This document shows, one piece after another, positions 18,022 to 27,036 of a stretch of 64,000 nucleotides of DNA. The position numbers were made by a program, and so were the translations under genes. The notes beneath the pieces were generated by a model. It was given only the letters and a program-made list of their open reading frames with translations. It had not been told where the DNA came from and ran no database searches. Position 1 is the stretch's first letter. The number at the start of each line of letters is the position of its first letter. This DNA is from Stagnihabitans sp038231395 (lineage in GTDB: Bacteria > Pseudomonadota > Alphaproteobacteria > Rhodobacterales > Rhodobacteraceae). The stretch spans positions 1 through 64,000 of the forward strand of contig JBBRLL010000001.1 of NCBI GenBank assembly GCA_038231395.1, in the 5' to 3' direction.

Positions 18022-19604
18022 GCCTGTTGGAGGTGGCGAACCTGAACATCCGCTTCCGGCAGGACGGCAATCTGCTGCACGCCGTGAAGGGAGTGTCATT
18101 CACGCTGGAGAAGGGCGAAACCCTTGCTTTGGTTGGGGAAAGCGGTTCAGGCAAATCAGTGACTGCCCTGTCCACCGTGTCGTTGCTGGCGGATAACGCG
18201 ACCGTCGACGGTTCTATCCTTTACAAGGGCGCTCAGATGGTCGGCGCGTCTGACGCCACCTTGCGCAAGGTCAGGGGCAACGACATCAGCTTTATCTTTC
18301 AAGAGCCGATGACCTCGCTGAACCCGCTGCACACGATCGAGGGGCAGATCACCGAAAGCCTTTCCCTCCACCAGGGTCTGTCAGGTGCCAAGGCCCGCGC
18401 CCGCGTGTTGGAGCTGTTGGAAAAGGTCGGCATCCGCGACGCCGAACGCCGGTTGACCGCCTATCCCCACCAGCTTTCCGGTGGCCAACGCCAGCGTGTG
18501 ATGATTGCCATGGCTTTGGCGAATGGCCCTGACCTGTTGATCGCAGACGAGCCGACCACGGCGCTGGATGTCACCATTCAGGCGCAAATCCTTGACCTTC
18601 TGGCCGATCTGAAGCGCTCTGACGGCCTGAGCCTGTTGTTCATCACCCACGACCTGAACATCGTGCAACGCATCGCCGACCGGGTGTGCGTGATGCAGGG
18701 CGGCGAGATTGTCGAACAGGGCACCACGGCCGAGATTTTCGCCAACCCAAGGCATCCCTATACCCAAAAACTGCTGGCCGCCCATGCCACCGGTCTGCCG
18801 GGTCCGGTGCCGCCCGGCGCTCCGGAAGTGTTGCGCACCGAAAACCTGCGCGTCTGGTTTCCCGTCACCTCTGGCATCCTGCGCCGTACCTCTGGCTATA
18901 TCAAAGCCGTCAACGAGGCGACGCTGACGGTGCGCGCCGGCGAAACCCTTGGCGTGGTCGGTGAAAGCGGATCGGGTAAAACCACCCTTGCACTGGCCAT
19001 CCTGCGCCTGACCCAATCGACCGGCAAAGTTTACCTTGACGGCAAAGACATCTCCACCCTCGCCGCCCGTGCCATGCGCCCGATGCGCCGTGATATGCAG
19101 GTGGTGTTTCAAGACCCCTTCGGCAGCCTTTCGCCGCGCATGACGGCCGAGGCAATCATTGCCGAGGGCCTTGGCGTTCATGGGCTGCAAGCCGGGCGCA
19201 ACCAGCGCGACATGGTGGGCGACGTCATGGCAGAAGTCGGGCTTGACCCAACCACAATGCACCGCTACCCGCACGAATTCTCTGGCGGTCAAAAGCAACG
19301 TATTGCCATCGCGCGCGCCATGATCCTGCGACCAAGGCTGGTGGTGCTGGACGAGCCGACCTCTGCGTTGGACATGACAGTGCAAGTGCAGATCGTTGAC
19401 CTGTTGCGCGATCTGCAACGCAAACACGGACTGGCTTACGTCTTCATCAGCCATGACCTTCGCGTGGTACGCGCGCTGTCCCACAAGGTGATGGTGATGC
19501 GCAATGGGGACGTGATCGAAGCGGCGGACGCCGAAACCCTCTTCGCAGACCCGCAGCAAGACTATACCAAGGCTTTGCTTGCAGCTGCATTCGGAACCTC
19601 ATGA
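18018..19604 (+). CDS. yejF: Peptide ABC transporter ATP-binding protein YejF (two fused ATPase domains)
   Basis: A 528-residue protein with two complete ABC ATPase domains. Domain 1 has Walker A GESGSGKSVT (about 35), signature LSGGQRQRV (about 155) and Walker B LLIADEP. Domain 2 has GESGSGKTTL (about 315), signature FSGGQKQRI (about 420) and LVVLDEP. This fused arrangement replaces the OppD/OppF pair. The four-base ATGA overlaps with yejE upstream and with the glycosyltransferase downstream indicate tight coupling. Confidence 0.95.
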   Translation: MSLLEVANLNIRFRQDGNLLHAVKGVSFTLEKGETLALVGESGSGKSVTALSTVSLLADNATVDGSILYKGAQMVGASDATLRKVRGNDISFIFQEPMTSLNPLHTIEGQITESLSLHQGLSGAKARARVLELLEKVGIRDAERRLTAYPHQLSGGQRQRVMIAMALANGPDLLIADEPTTALDVTIQAQILDLLADLKRSDGLSLLFITHDLNIVQRIADRVCVMQGGEIVEQGTTAEIFANPRHPYTQKLLAAHATGLPGPVPPGAPEVLRTENLRVWFPVTSGILRRTSGYIKAVNEATLTVRAGETLGVVGESGSGKTTLALAILRLTQSTGKVYLDGKDISTLAARAMRPMRRDMQVVFQDPFGSLSPRMTAEAIIAEGLGVHGLQAGRNQRDMVGDVMAEVGLDPTTMHRYPHEFSGGQKQRIAIARAMILRPRLVVLDEPTSALDMTVQVQIVDLLRDLQRKHGLAYVFISHDLRVVRALSHKVMVMRNGDVIEAADAETLFADPQQDYTKALLAAAFGTS

Positions 19605-20827
19605 AAATCCTGTTCGTCCACCAGAATTTCCCCGGCCAATTCCTGTACCTCGCCCCCGCGCTTAAAGCCCGTGGCCATGATTGCCTGACCCTGACCGATT
19701 TCGCCAACACCCGCGAAAGCGCCATCCCGGTCCTGAAATACAAGCATGACGCCCAGACGATTGACCCTTTGGCGGCCCGCCTAGGCCGCAACTACATTCA
19801 GATGAGCGACCGTGGCGTCACCGTTGCCCGCGCCTGCATGCAGTTGCGCCAAAGCCGCGGCTATGTCCCGGATGTGATTTTCGGCCATTCCGGCTGGGGG
19901 GAGACGCTGTTTCTCAAAGAGGTCTGGCCCGAAGCCAAGCTGCTGATCTATGCGGAGTTTTACTACAAGGGCAGGGGTGCCGACGTGGGCTTTGACCATG
20001 AATTCTCCAAACCCAACTTCGATCAGGTGATGATCGCCCAAGGCCGCGCTGGCCACCTTGGTCAATCTCTGCTGCACGCCGATGCAGGCCTTTCGCCCAC
20101 CGAATGGCAGGCCTCGACCTATCCCCTGCCGTTGCGCAAGATGATCGACGTGATCCATGACGGCGTGAACACCGATGTGATGATCCCCAACCCCGCTGCA
20201 AGCTTCAACTTGCCCAACGGCCAGACAGTCAAGCCCGGCGACGAGGTTCTGACCTTTGTCAACCGCAACCTTGAACCTTACCGCGGCTATCACATCTTCA
20301 TGCGCGCCCTGCCGGACGTGATGGCCGCACGCCCGAATGCCCGGGTGGTGATCGTTGGCGGCGACGAGGTCAGCTACGGCTCTGCCCCCAAGGATGCCAA
20401 AGGCTGGAAAGAAACCATCCTGTCCGAGGTGCAGGGCCGCCTTGACATGTCCCGCGTGCATTTCATGGGCAAAATCCCCTACGACCAGTTCGTGGCCTTG
20501 ATGCAGGTCTCACGCGCGCATGCCTATCTGACCTACCCCTTCGTGCTCAGCTGGTCGATGATCGAGGCGATGGCAGCCGGGGCGCATGTCGTAGGCTCTG
20601 CCACCGCCCCGGTTGAGGAGGTCATAACCCACGGCCAAAACGGCACTCTGGTGAATTTCTTCGATGTCCCGGGGTGGAGCAAGACCCTGACCGAGGCCCT
20701 GGCCGCGCCGGAAAAATACCGACACCTCCGCGACGCTGCCCGTCAAACTGCCCTGTCCCGCTATGACCAGCGCATTCTTTTGCCGAAAATGATCGACTTC
20801 GTCGAACGCCACGGCCCCAAAGCCTGA
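19601..20827 (+). CDS. Family 4 glycosyltransferase coupled to the yej operon
   Basis: A 408-residue GT-B glycosyltransferase. The N-terminal domain opens with ILFVHQNFPGQFLYLAPALK, the hallmark of the GT4 subgroup with the Glyco_trans_4_3 N-domain; the C-terminal domain has FVNRNLEPYRGYHIFMRALP (about 220) and the nucleotide-sugar site PFVLSWSMIEAMAAG (about 310), where the E of the E-x7-E motif is expected. No membrane span. It likely adds a sugar to a surface polysaccharide; donor and acceptor are unknown. Its ATG overlaps the yejF stop, so it is the last gene of the yej operon, an unexpected partner for a peptide importer. Confidence 0.85.
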   Translation: MKILFVHQNFPGQFLYLAPALKARGHDCLTLTDFANTRESAIPVLKYKHDAQTIDPLAARLGRNYIQMSDRGVTVARACMQLRQSRGYVPDVIFGHSGWGETLFLKEVWPEAKLLIYAEFYYKGRGADVGFDHEFSKPNFDQVMIAQGRAGHLGQSLLHADAGLSPTEWQASTYPLPLRKMIDVIHDGVNTDVMIPNPAASFNLPNGQTVKPGDEVLTFVNRNLEPYRGYHIFMRALPDVMAARPNARVVIVGGDEVSYGSAPKDAKGWKETILSEVQGRLDMSRVHFMGKIPYDQFVALMQVSRAHAYLTYPFVLSWSMIEAMAAGAHVVGSATAPVEEVITHGQNGTLVNFFDVPGWSKTLTEALAAPEKYRHLRDAARQTALSRYDQRILLPKMIDFVERHGPKA

Positions 20828-20982
20828 TCGATGCACGGGCCGGTTGGCTGCTTCGGCCAGATGCCAGGTCAACGATCAACGCCCGTCTTCGATCAGGTCG
20901 CCTTCAAACCCCTTGCCACAGGCGCGTCAGACGCGCATCTTGCTGTCATTCAAGCCTCATTTTCCACCAAAGGATTCCCACC

Positions 20983-22305
20983 ATGCCCTTCCATATCGTC
21001 ACCGGTACCTCCAAAAATGACTACATCTACGCAGGCGACACCGCGGGCCGCCATAACGCGCTGGTGCATGGGCTTGACGGCAACGACACCGTGGTCGGCA
21101 CCGTCCGCGACGACAAGATCTTTGGCGACAACGGTGATGACAGCCTGTTTGGCTACTATGGCAACGATACCTTATATGGTGGTGCAGGCAACGACACTCT
21201 CAATCCCAGCGACTATGATACCGGCAACACAGGCCACTGCTATGGTGGTGCGGGCAATGACTTTATCGCCGCCGATGAAGCCACCGATTATTCTTATGGT
21301 GGCAAAGGCGATGACACCGTGCTGATCTACTATACTCTCGGGGGTGAGGCTTATGGCGGGGCGGGGACCGACCTGTTGAAGATGGACTACATCGGATCCA
21401 GCTTTGCGAACGGCGTTGTGCACGACGTCTCGGTCATTTTGAACGGCCCTGACGTCGGAGCATCCGCTGGCGACCAAACCATGATCATCAGCGGGTTCGA
21501 GCGTCTGGATATCACCACCGACTTCGGCAATGACACAGTGCAGGGTGGCAATCTGGACGACAGGATCAGCGTGTTCGAAGGTGACAACACTGTGCGCGCC
21601 TTGGGCGGCGATGACTTTGTGCAATACAGCCTTGGCGGAGCGAACACTCTGGACGGCGGCACCGGGCGTGACCTTCTGGTCGTCAAGGGTTGGGGCGCGC
21701 TGCACGCGCTGAGCCTTACGGTCAACGGAGCCGCCGCCACCGACAACTTTGGCGACACGATTACCAGCTTTGAGCATTACAAGATCTTCGGCACGGTCTT
21801 TGACGATACCGTGACTTTTGGCCACCGCGCCGACCATTTCAACGGCTATACCGGCAATGACACTGTCTACGGCAAGGGCGGCAACGATTTTCTGCATGGT
21901 GCAGCGGGCAATGACGTCCTTTATGGCGGCAACGGTGATGACGTGGTCAACGGCGGTCTGGGGGCAGATACGGTGACCGGCGGGGCTGGCGCTGACACTT
22001 TCGTCTTCATCACTCCCGCCAATCCCTTCGATCTGATCACCGATATGGTGGCCGGGGTTGACCGCATCGCCCTTGGACATACGCCGCTTCAACTGCCTTT
22101 GCTTTTGGGTGCCGTTGACGCGACGCGCTTTGCTTTGGACGCGGCCCATGACGGCAGTGGCCAGTTCATCTACCGTGACAGCGCCACCGCTGGTTTCAAA
22201 GAGTTGATCTGGGACAGCAATGGCACCGGTGCGGGGGGTGAGGTGCTGATCACCCTGTTGACTGGCGCGCCCCTGCTGACTGCGGCTGACCTCTGGATCC
22301 TTTAA
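20983..22305 (+). CDS. RTX (hemolysin-type calcium-binding repeat) exoprotein
   Basis: A 440-residue protein nearly all made of calcium-binding nonapeptide blocks: one near residues 45-75 (GDNGDDSLFGYYGNDTLYGG), scattered single repeats, and a clear block at about 290-335 (GNDTVYGKGGNDFLHGAAGN). The C-terminal target module contains LIWDSNGTGAGGEVLITLL and ends ADLWIL. No signal peptide and no enzyme domain. AAGGA lies nine bases before the ATG. It follows the yej-glycosyltransferase operon after 155 bases with a small perfect hairpin at 20922-20936 and may be expressed separately. Confidence 0.88.
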   Translation: MPFHIVTGTSKNDYIYAGDTAGRHNALVHGLDGNDTVVGTVRDDKIFGDNGDDSLFGYYGNDTLYGGAGNDTLNPSDYDTGNTGHCYGGAGNDFIAADEATDYSYGGKGDDTVLIYYTLGGEAYGGAGTDLLKMDYIGSSFANGVVHDVSVILNGPDVGASAGDQTMIISGFERLDITTDFGNDTVQGGNLDDRISVFEGDNTVRALGGDDFVQYSLGGANTLDGGTGRDLLVVKGWGALHALSLTVNGAAATDNFGDTITSFEHYKIFGTVFDDTVTFGHRADHFNGYTGNDTVYGKGGNDFLHGAAGNDVLYGGNGDDVVNGGLGADTVTGGAGADTFVFITPANPFDLITDMVAGVDRIALGHTPLQLPLLLGAVDATRFALDAAHDGSGQFIYRDSATAGFKELIWDSNGTGAGGEVLITLLTGAPLLTAADLWIL

Positions 22306-22395
22306 GCTTCGCAGGCACGGCATCGCAAAACCATTGGGCCTGTCCGGGTTACGGGTGGGCTCTGGGCGGACTTTCGTGGCCAAGCAGCTTTGGAT

Positions 22396-23190
22396 TTACG
22401 GTGCCGAACCCGGCTGTGCAGAAACCTGCGCAGAAACTTGCGCCGAAGTCTGCGCCGAAGTCTGGGCGGACATCTGCGGCGAGAACCGGGCGACCAACTG
22501 GTGCTTGTCGCCGGGATAGGTCAACCTTGTGTGGGTGATCGGCCGCCCCTCATACTCGGTGCGCCGCTCAATCTCCAGACACGCGGTTGCGACGGAAACA
22601 CCCAAAAGCCGCGCGACATGCGCCGCCGGGTTGACCGCGCGGATCAGGTGTTCGGCCGAACTCCACGGCACCTGACGCAGCAGCCATGTGCCAGCCTGCT
22701 CTGCGCTGAAATCGGCATGCTCGGCTTCGGGAACGGCGGCGAGGTTGATGATGCGCGCCTCGTGGCAAAACGGCTCACCATCGGCGCGATGGACATATTC
22801 CAGCTCCAGAATGGTGATGGCGGGATCGGCGGAGCGCAGCAGAACCATATCCTGCACCTCGGCCCGCCGCATCTTGCGCTTCAGCGTGGTGAAGGAATAG
22901 GCCTCGCCGCGTTGGCGGACTTCATCGCCGCTGTTGGTGATGGCCATGACCGCAGATTGGCCGCGCGGCTTGGTGACCCGGGTGCCACTTTTGCGGCGGC
23001 GTTCCAGATAGCCCTCGCGGGTCAACTGGGTCAGCACCTTGTTGACCGTCATGCGTGAGACGCCGTAGGTGCTTGCCATGTCCGTCTCGAACGGGATCCG
23101 GTACCCCAAGGGCCAGGTGCCGCTGAGGATATTGCCCCGAACCTCGGTGAGAATGCGGTCATGCAGCGTTGTCGGCTTGGCGTCTGACAT
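22396..23190 (-). CDS. hutC: Histidine utilisation repressor HutC (GntR/HutC family)
   Basis: A 264-residue regulator. The GntR winged helix-turn-helix spans about residues 8-70 (YGVSRMTVNKVLTQL is the recognition helix), followed by a UTRA effector domain (about 95-235), which binds urocanate in known HutC proteins and releases DNA. It should repress the hut genes. The last gene of the leftward hut operon, 12 bases after hutD. Its final 25 residues are a repeat-derived tail of SAQT/SAQV units encoded by 12-base tandem repeats, beyond the end of normal HutC. Confidence 0.93.
   Translation of the reverse strand: MSDAKPTTLHDRILTEVRGNILSGTWPLGYRIPFETDMASTYGVSRMTVNKVLTQLTREGYLERRRKSGTRVTKPRGQSAVMAITNSGDEVRQRGEAYSFTTLKRKMRRAEVQDMVLLRSADPAITILELEYVHRADGEPFCHEARIINLAAVPEAEHADFSAEQAGTWLLRQVPWSSAEHLIRAVNPAAHVARLLGVSVATACLEIERRTEYEGRPITHTRLTYPGDKHQLVARFSPQMSAQTSAQTSAQVSAQVSAQPGSAP
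22414..22472 (-). repeat. 12-base tandem repeat array at the 3' end of hutC
   Basis: About five copies of a 12-base unit (plus-strand form TGCGCCGAAGTC, with variants) lie inside hutC and encode SAQT SAQT SAQV SAQV SAQP. Because the unit length is a multiple of three, copy-number change would lengthen or shorten the protein without a frameshift. Confidence 0.85.
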
Positions 23191-23202
23191 TCTGCCTCGC
23201 CT

Positions 23203-23769
23203 TCAGGTGGAAGGCTTGGATGCGGCAACACTCACCGCGTCAAGCCTGACGCAAAGGTTGGCGGTCTGGGCGGTGATGGATTGGCCTTTTTCCAGCACCA
23301 CAGCGTCCCATGGTGCCAGATCATGTTGCGAAAGCCGCGAGGGCGACAGAGCCAGCAAGACCGAAACCTCGGAGGTTGCGGTGAAAGTATCGCCTTGGGC
23401 CAAGTCAATCACCTTCATCTTGGATTGCCAAAGACCCCGACGGCACATGATGTTCAGATCGTGGGCCGGGCTTTGGCCTTGCAGGGCGCATTGCACGACG
23501 GCCTCCCCCGGAAAGGCCTTGGGGTGGTGCGGCTTAAGCGCGCAAGCGGTGCCGTCAATCGTCAGGAACATCGGCGGGCCGTCCAGTTGCAAGATGATCC
23601 GGTCAATCCCGGGAAAAACCGAAAAACGCTGATCCCCGGTGATTTCGGCAATAGAAATGCGGACCAGAACCTCACCCGCCGCATCGGCAAGCTTCCATAC
23701 CTCGCGCGTCGCACCCGCACCGTTTTTCCACGGCACGGGCGGGCAATCTGCGATGCGGATCACACGCAT
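23203..23769 (-). CDS. hutD: HutD family protein
   Basis: A 188-residue HutD. The opening PPVPWKNGAGATREVW (residues 10-25) is the family signature, and the double-stranded beta-helix (cupin-like) pattern continues with QRFSVFPGIDRIILQLDGPP. HutD is a conserved part of hut operons; in Pseudomonas it is thought to limit the upper level of hut expression, perhaps by binding formylglutamate or urocanate. It sits between hutU (three-base gap) and hutC. Confidence 0.92.
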   Translation of the reverse strand: MRVIRIADCPPVPWKNGAGATREVWKLADAAGEVLVRISIAEITGDQRFSVFPGIDRIILQLDGPPMFLTIDGTACALKPHHPKAFPGEAVVQCALQGQSPAHDLNIMCRRGLWQSKMKVIDLAQGDTFTATSEVSVLLALSPSRLSQHDLAPWDAVVLEKGQSITAQTANLCVRLDAVSVAASKPST

Positions 23770-23772
23770 GAC

Positions 23773-25470
23773 TTAGTTCCCCAGGATCGAGGGCAACCGC
23801 AGACCCATCGCCTTGGCATGATCAACCGCCACCTCATAGCCCGCGTCGGCATGGCGCCAGACACCGGAGGCAGGGTCGTTCCACAACACCCGTTCCAGCC
23901 GCTTGGCGGCCTCTGGCGTGCCGTCTGCGACAATCACAACGCCAGAGTGCTGGCTGAACCCCATCCCGACACCGCCGCCGTGGTGAATGGACACCCAGGT
24001 CGCCCCCGATGCCGTATTGACCAGCGCGTTCAACAGCGGCCAGTCGGACACGGCGTCAGAGCCATCCTTCATCGCCTCCGTCTCGCGGTTCGGGCTGGCA
24101 ACTGACCCTGCGTCAAGGTGATCGCGGCCAATCACGATCGGGGCTTTCAACTCACCCGAGGCGACCATCTCGTTGAACATCAGGCCCGCCCGGTGGCGAT
24201 CGCCAAGGCCAATCCAGCAGATGCGGGCGGGCAGGCCCTGAAAGGCAATCCGCTCTGCCGCCATGTCAAGCCAGCGGTGCAGGTGAGCATTTTCCGGGAA
24301 CAGCTTTTTCATCGCCGCGTCGGTTTTGTAGATATCCTCCGGGTCGCCGGACAAGGCCACCCAACGGAACGGGCCGATCCCTTTGCAGAACAGCGGGCGG
24401 ATATAGGCGGGCACGAAACCGGGAAAGGCAAAGGCGTTCTCCAGCCCCTCGTCCTTGGCGACCTGCCGGATGTTGTTGCCGTAATCCAGCGTCGGCACTC
24501 CGGCGTTCCAGAACTCCACCATCGCCGCGACATGCACCTTCATCGAGGCGCGTGCCGCCTTTTCCACCGCTTTCGGGTCAGTCTCCTGCTTGGCACGCCA
24601 GTCCGCCACGCTCCACCCCTGCGGCAGATATCCGTGCAAGGGATCATGGGCAGAGGTTTGGTCGGTCACCATGTCAGGCCGCACGCCGCCCGCCTTCATC
24701 CGGCGCACCAGTTCCGGAAAGATATCCGCAGCATTGCCGATCAGCGCCACTGATTTCGCCTCACCCGCCTTGGTCCATGCCTCAATCATCGCCAGCGCCG
24801 CATCCAACGTATGCGCCTTGGCGTCGCAATAGCGGGTGCGGATGCGGAAATCGGCGCGGGTTTCGTCACATTCCACGGCAAGACAGCAGGCACCGGCCAT
24901 AGCAGCAGCCAAGGGCTGCGCGCCGCCCATACCACCAAGCCCGCCAGTCAGGATCCATTTCCCACGAAGGCTACCGTTGTAATGCTGCCGCCCGGCCTCG
25001 GCAAAGGTCTCGAACGTCCCCTGCACAATCCCTTGGGTGCCGATGTAAATCCACGACCCGGCGGTCATCTGGCCGTACATCATCAGGCCCTTCTTATCCA
25101 ACTCGTTGAAGTGGTCCCAGGTCGCCCAATGCGGCACGAGGTTGGAATTGGCGATCAGCACGCGTGGCGCATCGACATGGGTTTTGACCACGGCCACCGG
25201 GCGACCCGATTGCACGACCAGCGTCTCATCGGCCTCAAGGTCTTTCAGGGTGGCCACGATGCGGTCAAAATCCTCCCACGTCCGGGTGGCGCGGCCGATA
25301 CCGCCGTAAACCACCAGCTCATGCGGGTTTTCGGCAACATCGGGGTGCAGGTTGTTCATCAGCATCCGCAGTGGCGCTTCGGTCAGCCAGCTTTTCGCGT
25401 TCAGCGTGGTGCCGGTTGGCGGATAGATGTCGCGCAGGTTGTGGCGGGAGTTTTGCGGTTGGTCGGTCAT
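23773..25470 (-). CDS. hutU: Urocanate hydratase
   Basis: A 565-residue enzyme, the second step of histidine breakdown, converting urocanate to imidazolonepropionate with a tightly bound NAD. Strong identity is evident in YGGIGRATRTWEDFDRIVA (about 55), the NAD-binding GGLGGMGGAQPLAAAMAG (about 177) and DQTSAHDPLHGYLPQGW (about 270). The catalytic cysteine region is at AFPGFVPAYIRPLFCKGIG (about 365). Full length for the family. It lies 29 bases after hutH and three bases before hutD. Confidence 0.97.
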   Translation of the reverse strand: MTDQPQNSRHNLRDIYPPTGTTLNAKSWLTEAPLRMLMNNLHPDVAENPHELVVYGGIGRATRTWEDFDRIVATLKDLEADETLVVQSGRPVAVVKTHVDAPRVLIANSNLVPHWATWDHFNELDKKGLMMYGQMTAGSWIYIGTQGIVQGTFETFAEAGRQHYNGSLRGKWILTGGLGGMGGAQPLAAAMAGACCLAVECDETRADFRIRTRYCDAKAHTLDAALAMIEAWTKAGEAKSVALIGNAADIFPELVRRMKAGGVRPDMVTDQTSAHDPLHGYLPQGWSVADWRAKQETDPKAVEKAARASMKVHVAAMVEFWNAGVPTLDYGNNIRQVAKDEGLENAFAFPGFVPAYIRPLFCKGIGPFRWVALSGDPEDIYKTDAAMKKLFPENAHLHRWLDMAAERIAFQGLPARICWIGLGDRHRAGLMFNEMVASGELKAPIVIGRDHLDAGSVASPNRETEAMKDGSDAVSDWPLLNALVNTASGATWVSIHHGGGVGMGFSQHSGVVIVADGTPEAAKRLERVLWNDPASGVWRHADAGYEVAVDHAKAMGLRLPSILGN

Positions 25471-25499
25471 CGGAAACCTCTTGGGGCAAAGGGGATGGC

Positions 25500-27035
25500 T
25501 TAGGCCGAAAGTCCGGGAAGGATGGCCTCGCCAGCGGCAAGGACCAGCGTATCGTCGGCAATCAAGTCGCCCGCCGCGGCCATGTCATTGGCCATGTAGC
25601 GATCCTCGGCCAACGGGGCGATGCGGGCGCGGATGGCAGCCTTGACCGCCAGCAGACGGGGAGAGGTTTGGTGCGGCGCGCGAAATTCAACACCTTGGGC
25701 GGCCATCATCGCCTCCACTCCAAGGATCCAGAACAGGTTCTGCGTCATCGGCAAAAGCCGCCGGGCACCGTGGCAGGCCATCGACACATGGTCTTCCTGA
25801 TTGGCCGATGTCGGCGTGGAGTCTATCGACGCCGGATGGGCCATCTGCTTGTTTTCGCTCATCAAAGCGGCGGTGGTGACTTCGGCGATCATCATGCCGG
25901 AGTTCAGGCCGGGCTTGGGCGTCAAAAATCCCGGCAGACCGTAGCTGAGCGCGGGGTCCACCATCAGCGCCACGCGGCGTTGCGCAATCGACCCGATCTC
26001 TGCCACGGCCAGTGCGATCATGTCAGCCGCAAGGGCAACCGGCTCGGCATGGAAGTTGCCGCCCGACACCACATCACCGTTCATCAACACCAGCGGGTTG
26101 TCGGTGGCGGCATTCGCCTCAATCTCCAGCGTGCGGGCGGCCTGACGCAGCACATCGAGACAGGCCCCGTTCACTTGCGGCTGGCAGCGCAGGCAATAGG
26201 GGTCCTGCACGCGCTCGTCATTTTCGGCATGGGCCGCCCGAATACCGGAGCCGTCCATCAAGGCCCGCAAAGCGGCTGCCACGTCGATTTGCCCGGCATG
26301 GCCGCGCAGAGTGTGAATTTCGGCGGTGAAGGGCGCGGTTGATCCCATCGCTGCATCGGTCGACAAGGCGCCCGTGACAATCGCCGCCCGCAACGCCCGC
26401 TTGGCCCGAAACAGACCCGCCAGCGCCAGCGCCGTCGAAACCTGCGTGCCATTGATCAGCGCCAGCCCCTCTTTCGCCTCCAGCGCCATCGGCTCCAGCC
26501 CGACGGAGCGCAAGGCATCCGCCCCGGGCAGGCGCTTGCCATCCACGACAGCCTCGCCATAGCCAAGGATGATCGAGGTCATATGCGCCAGAGGCGCCAG
26601 GTCGCCCGAGGCCCCGACCGAGCCCTTTTCGGGGATCACCGGCATGACACCTTTGGCAAGCATCGCCTCAATCATATCCACCAGCTTGCGGCGCACACCC
26701 GACGCCCCACGCCCAAGCGACAAAAGTTTCAACGATATGATCAGCCGCACCACAGCCCCGTCCAGCGGGTCACCGACGCCGCAGCAATGCGACAGGATCA
26801 GGTTGCGCTGCAAGGTCGCCACATCGGCCCGTTCGATCTTGATCGAGGCCAGTTTGCCAAACCCGGTGTTGACGCCGTAGACTGCCGCATCGCCCGCAGC
26901 CACCTCGGCAATCCGCGCGGCAGCCCGCTCGATCCCGGCAAAGGCCGAAGCGTCCAGCCGGATCACTTCACCGTGCCAGTAAATCTGCTCCAGATCCGCG
27001 AGGGTGACTTTGCCGGGCGTCAGGGTAAGTGTCAT
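25500..27035 (-). CDS. hutH: Histidine ammonia-lyase
   Basis: A 511-residue enzyme, the first step of the pathway, eliminating ammonia from histidine to give trans-urocanate. The electrophilic MIO cofactor forms from A142-S143-G144 within GSVGASGDLAPLAH. YGVNTGFG (about 53-60) carries the catalytic tyrosine, and QEDHVSM is near residue 413. Cytoplasmic tetramer in known cases. The start is one base after the hutI stop, so the two are tightly coupled. Confidence 0.97.
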   Translation of the reverse strand: MTLTLTPGKVTLADLEQIYWHGEVIRLDASAFAGIERAAARIAEVAAGDAAVYGVNTGFGKLASIKIERADVATLQRNLILSHCCGVGDPLDGAVVRLIISLKLLSLGRGASGVRRKLVDMIEAMLAKGVMPVIPEKGSVGASGDLAPLAHMTSIILGYGEAVVDGKRLPGADALRSVGLEPMALEAKEGLALINGTQVSTALALAGLFRAKRALRAAIVTGALSTDAAMGSTAPFTAEIHTLRGHAGQIDVAAALRALMDGSGIRAAHAENDERVQDPYCLRCQPQVNGACLDVLRQAARTLEIEANAATDNPLVLMNGDVVSGGNFHAEPVALAADMIALAVAEIGSIAQRRVALMVDPALSYGLPGFLTPKPGLNSGMMIAEVTTAALMSENKQMAHPASIDSTPTSANQEDHVSMACHGARRLLPMTQNLFWILGVEAMMAAQGVEFRAPHQTSPRLLAVKAAIRARIAPLAEDRYMANDMAAAGDLIADDTLVLAAGEAILPGLSA

Positions 27036-27036
27036 G

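Noticed and set aside
20922..20936. GCGCGT-CAG-ACGCGC hairpin as terminator of the yej operon
   Set aside because: Perfect but short, and no T run follows; kept only as a note.
22334..22519. Cysteine-rich 61-codon plus-strand frame with CAET/CAEV repeats
   Set aside because: It is the hutC tandem repeat read on the opposite strand, without a ribosome site.
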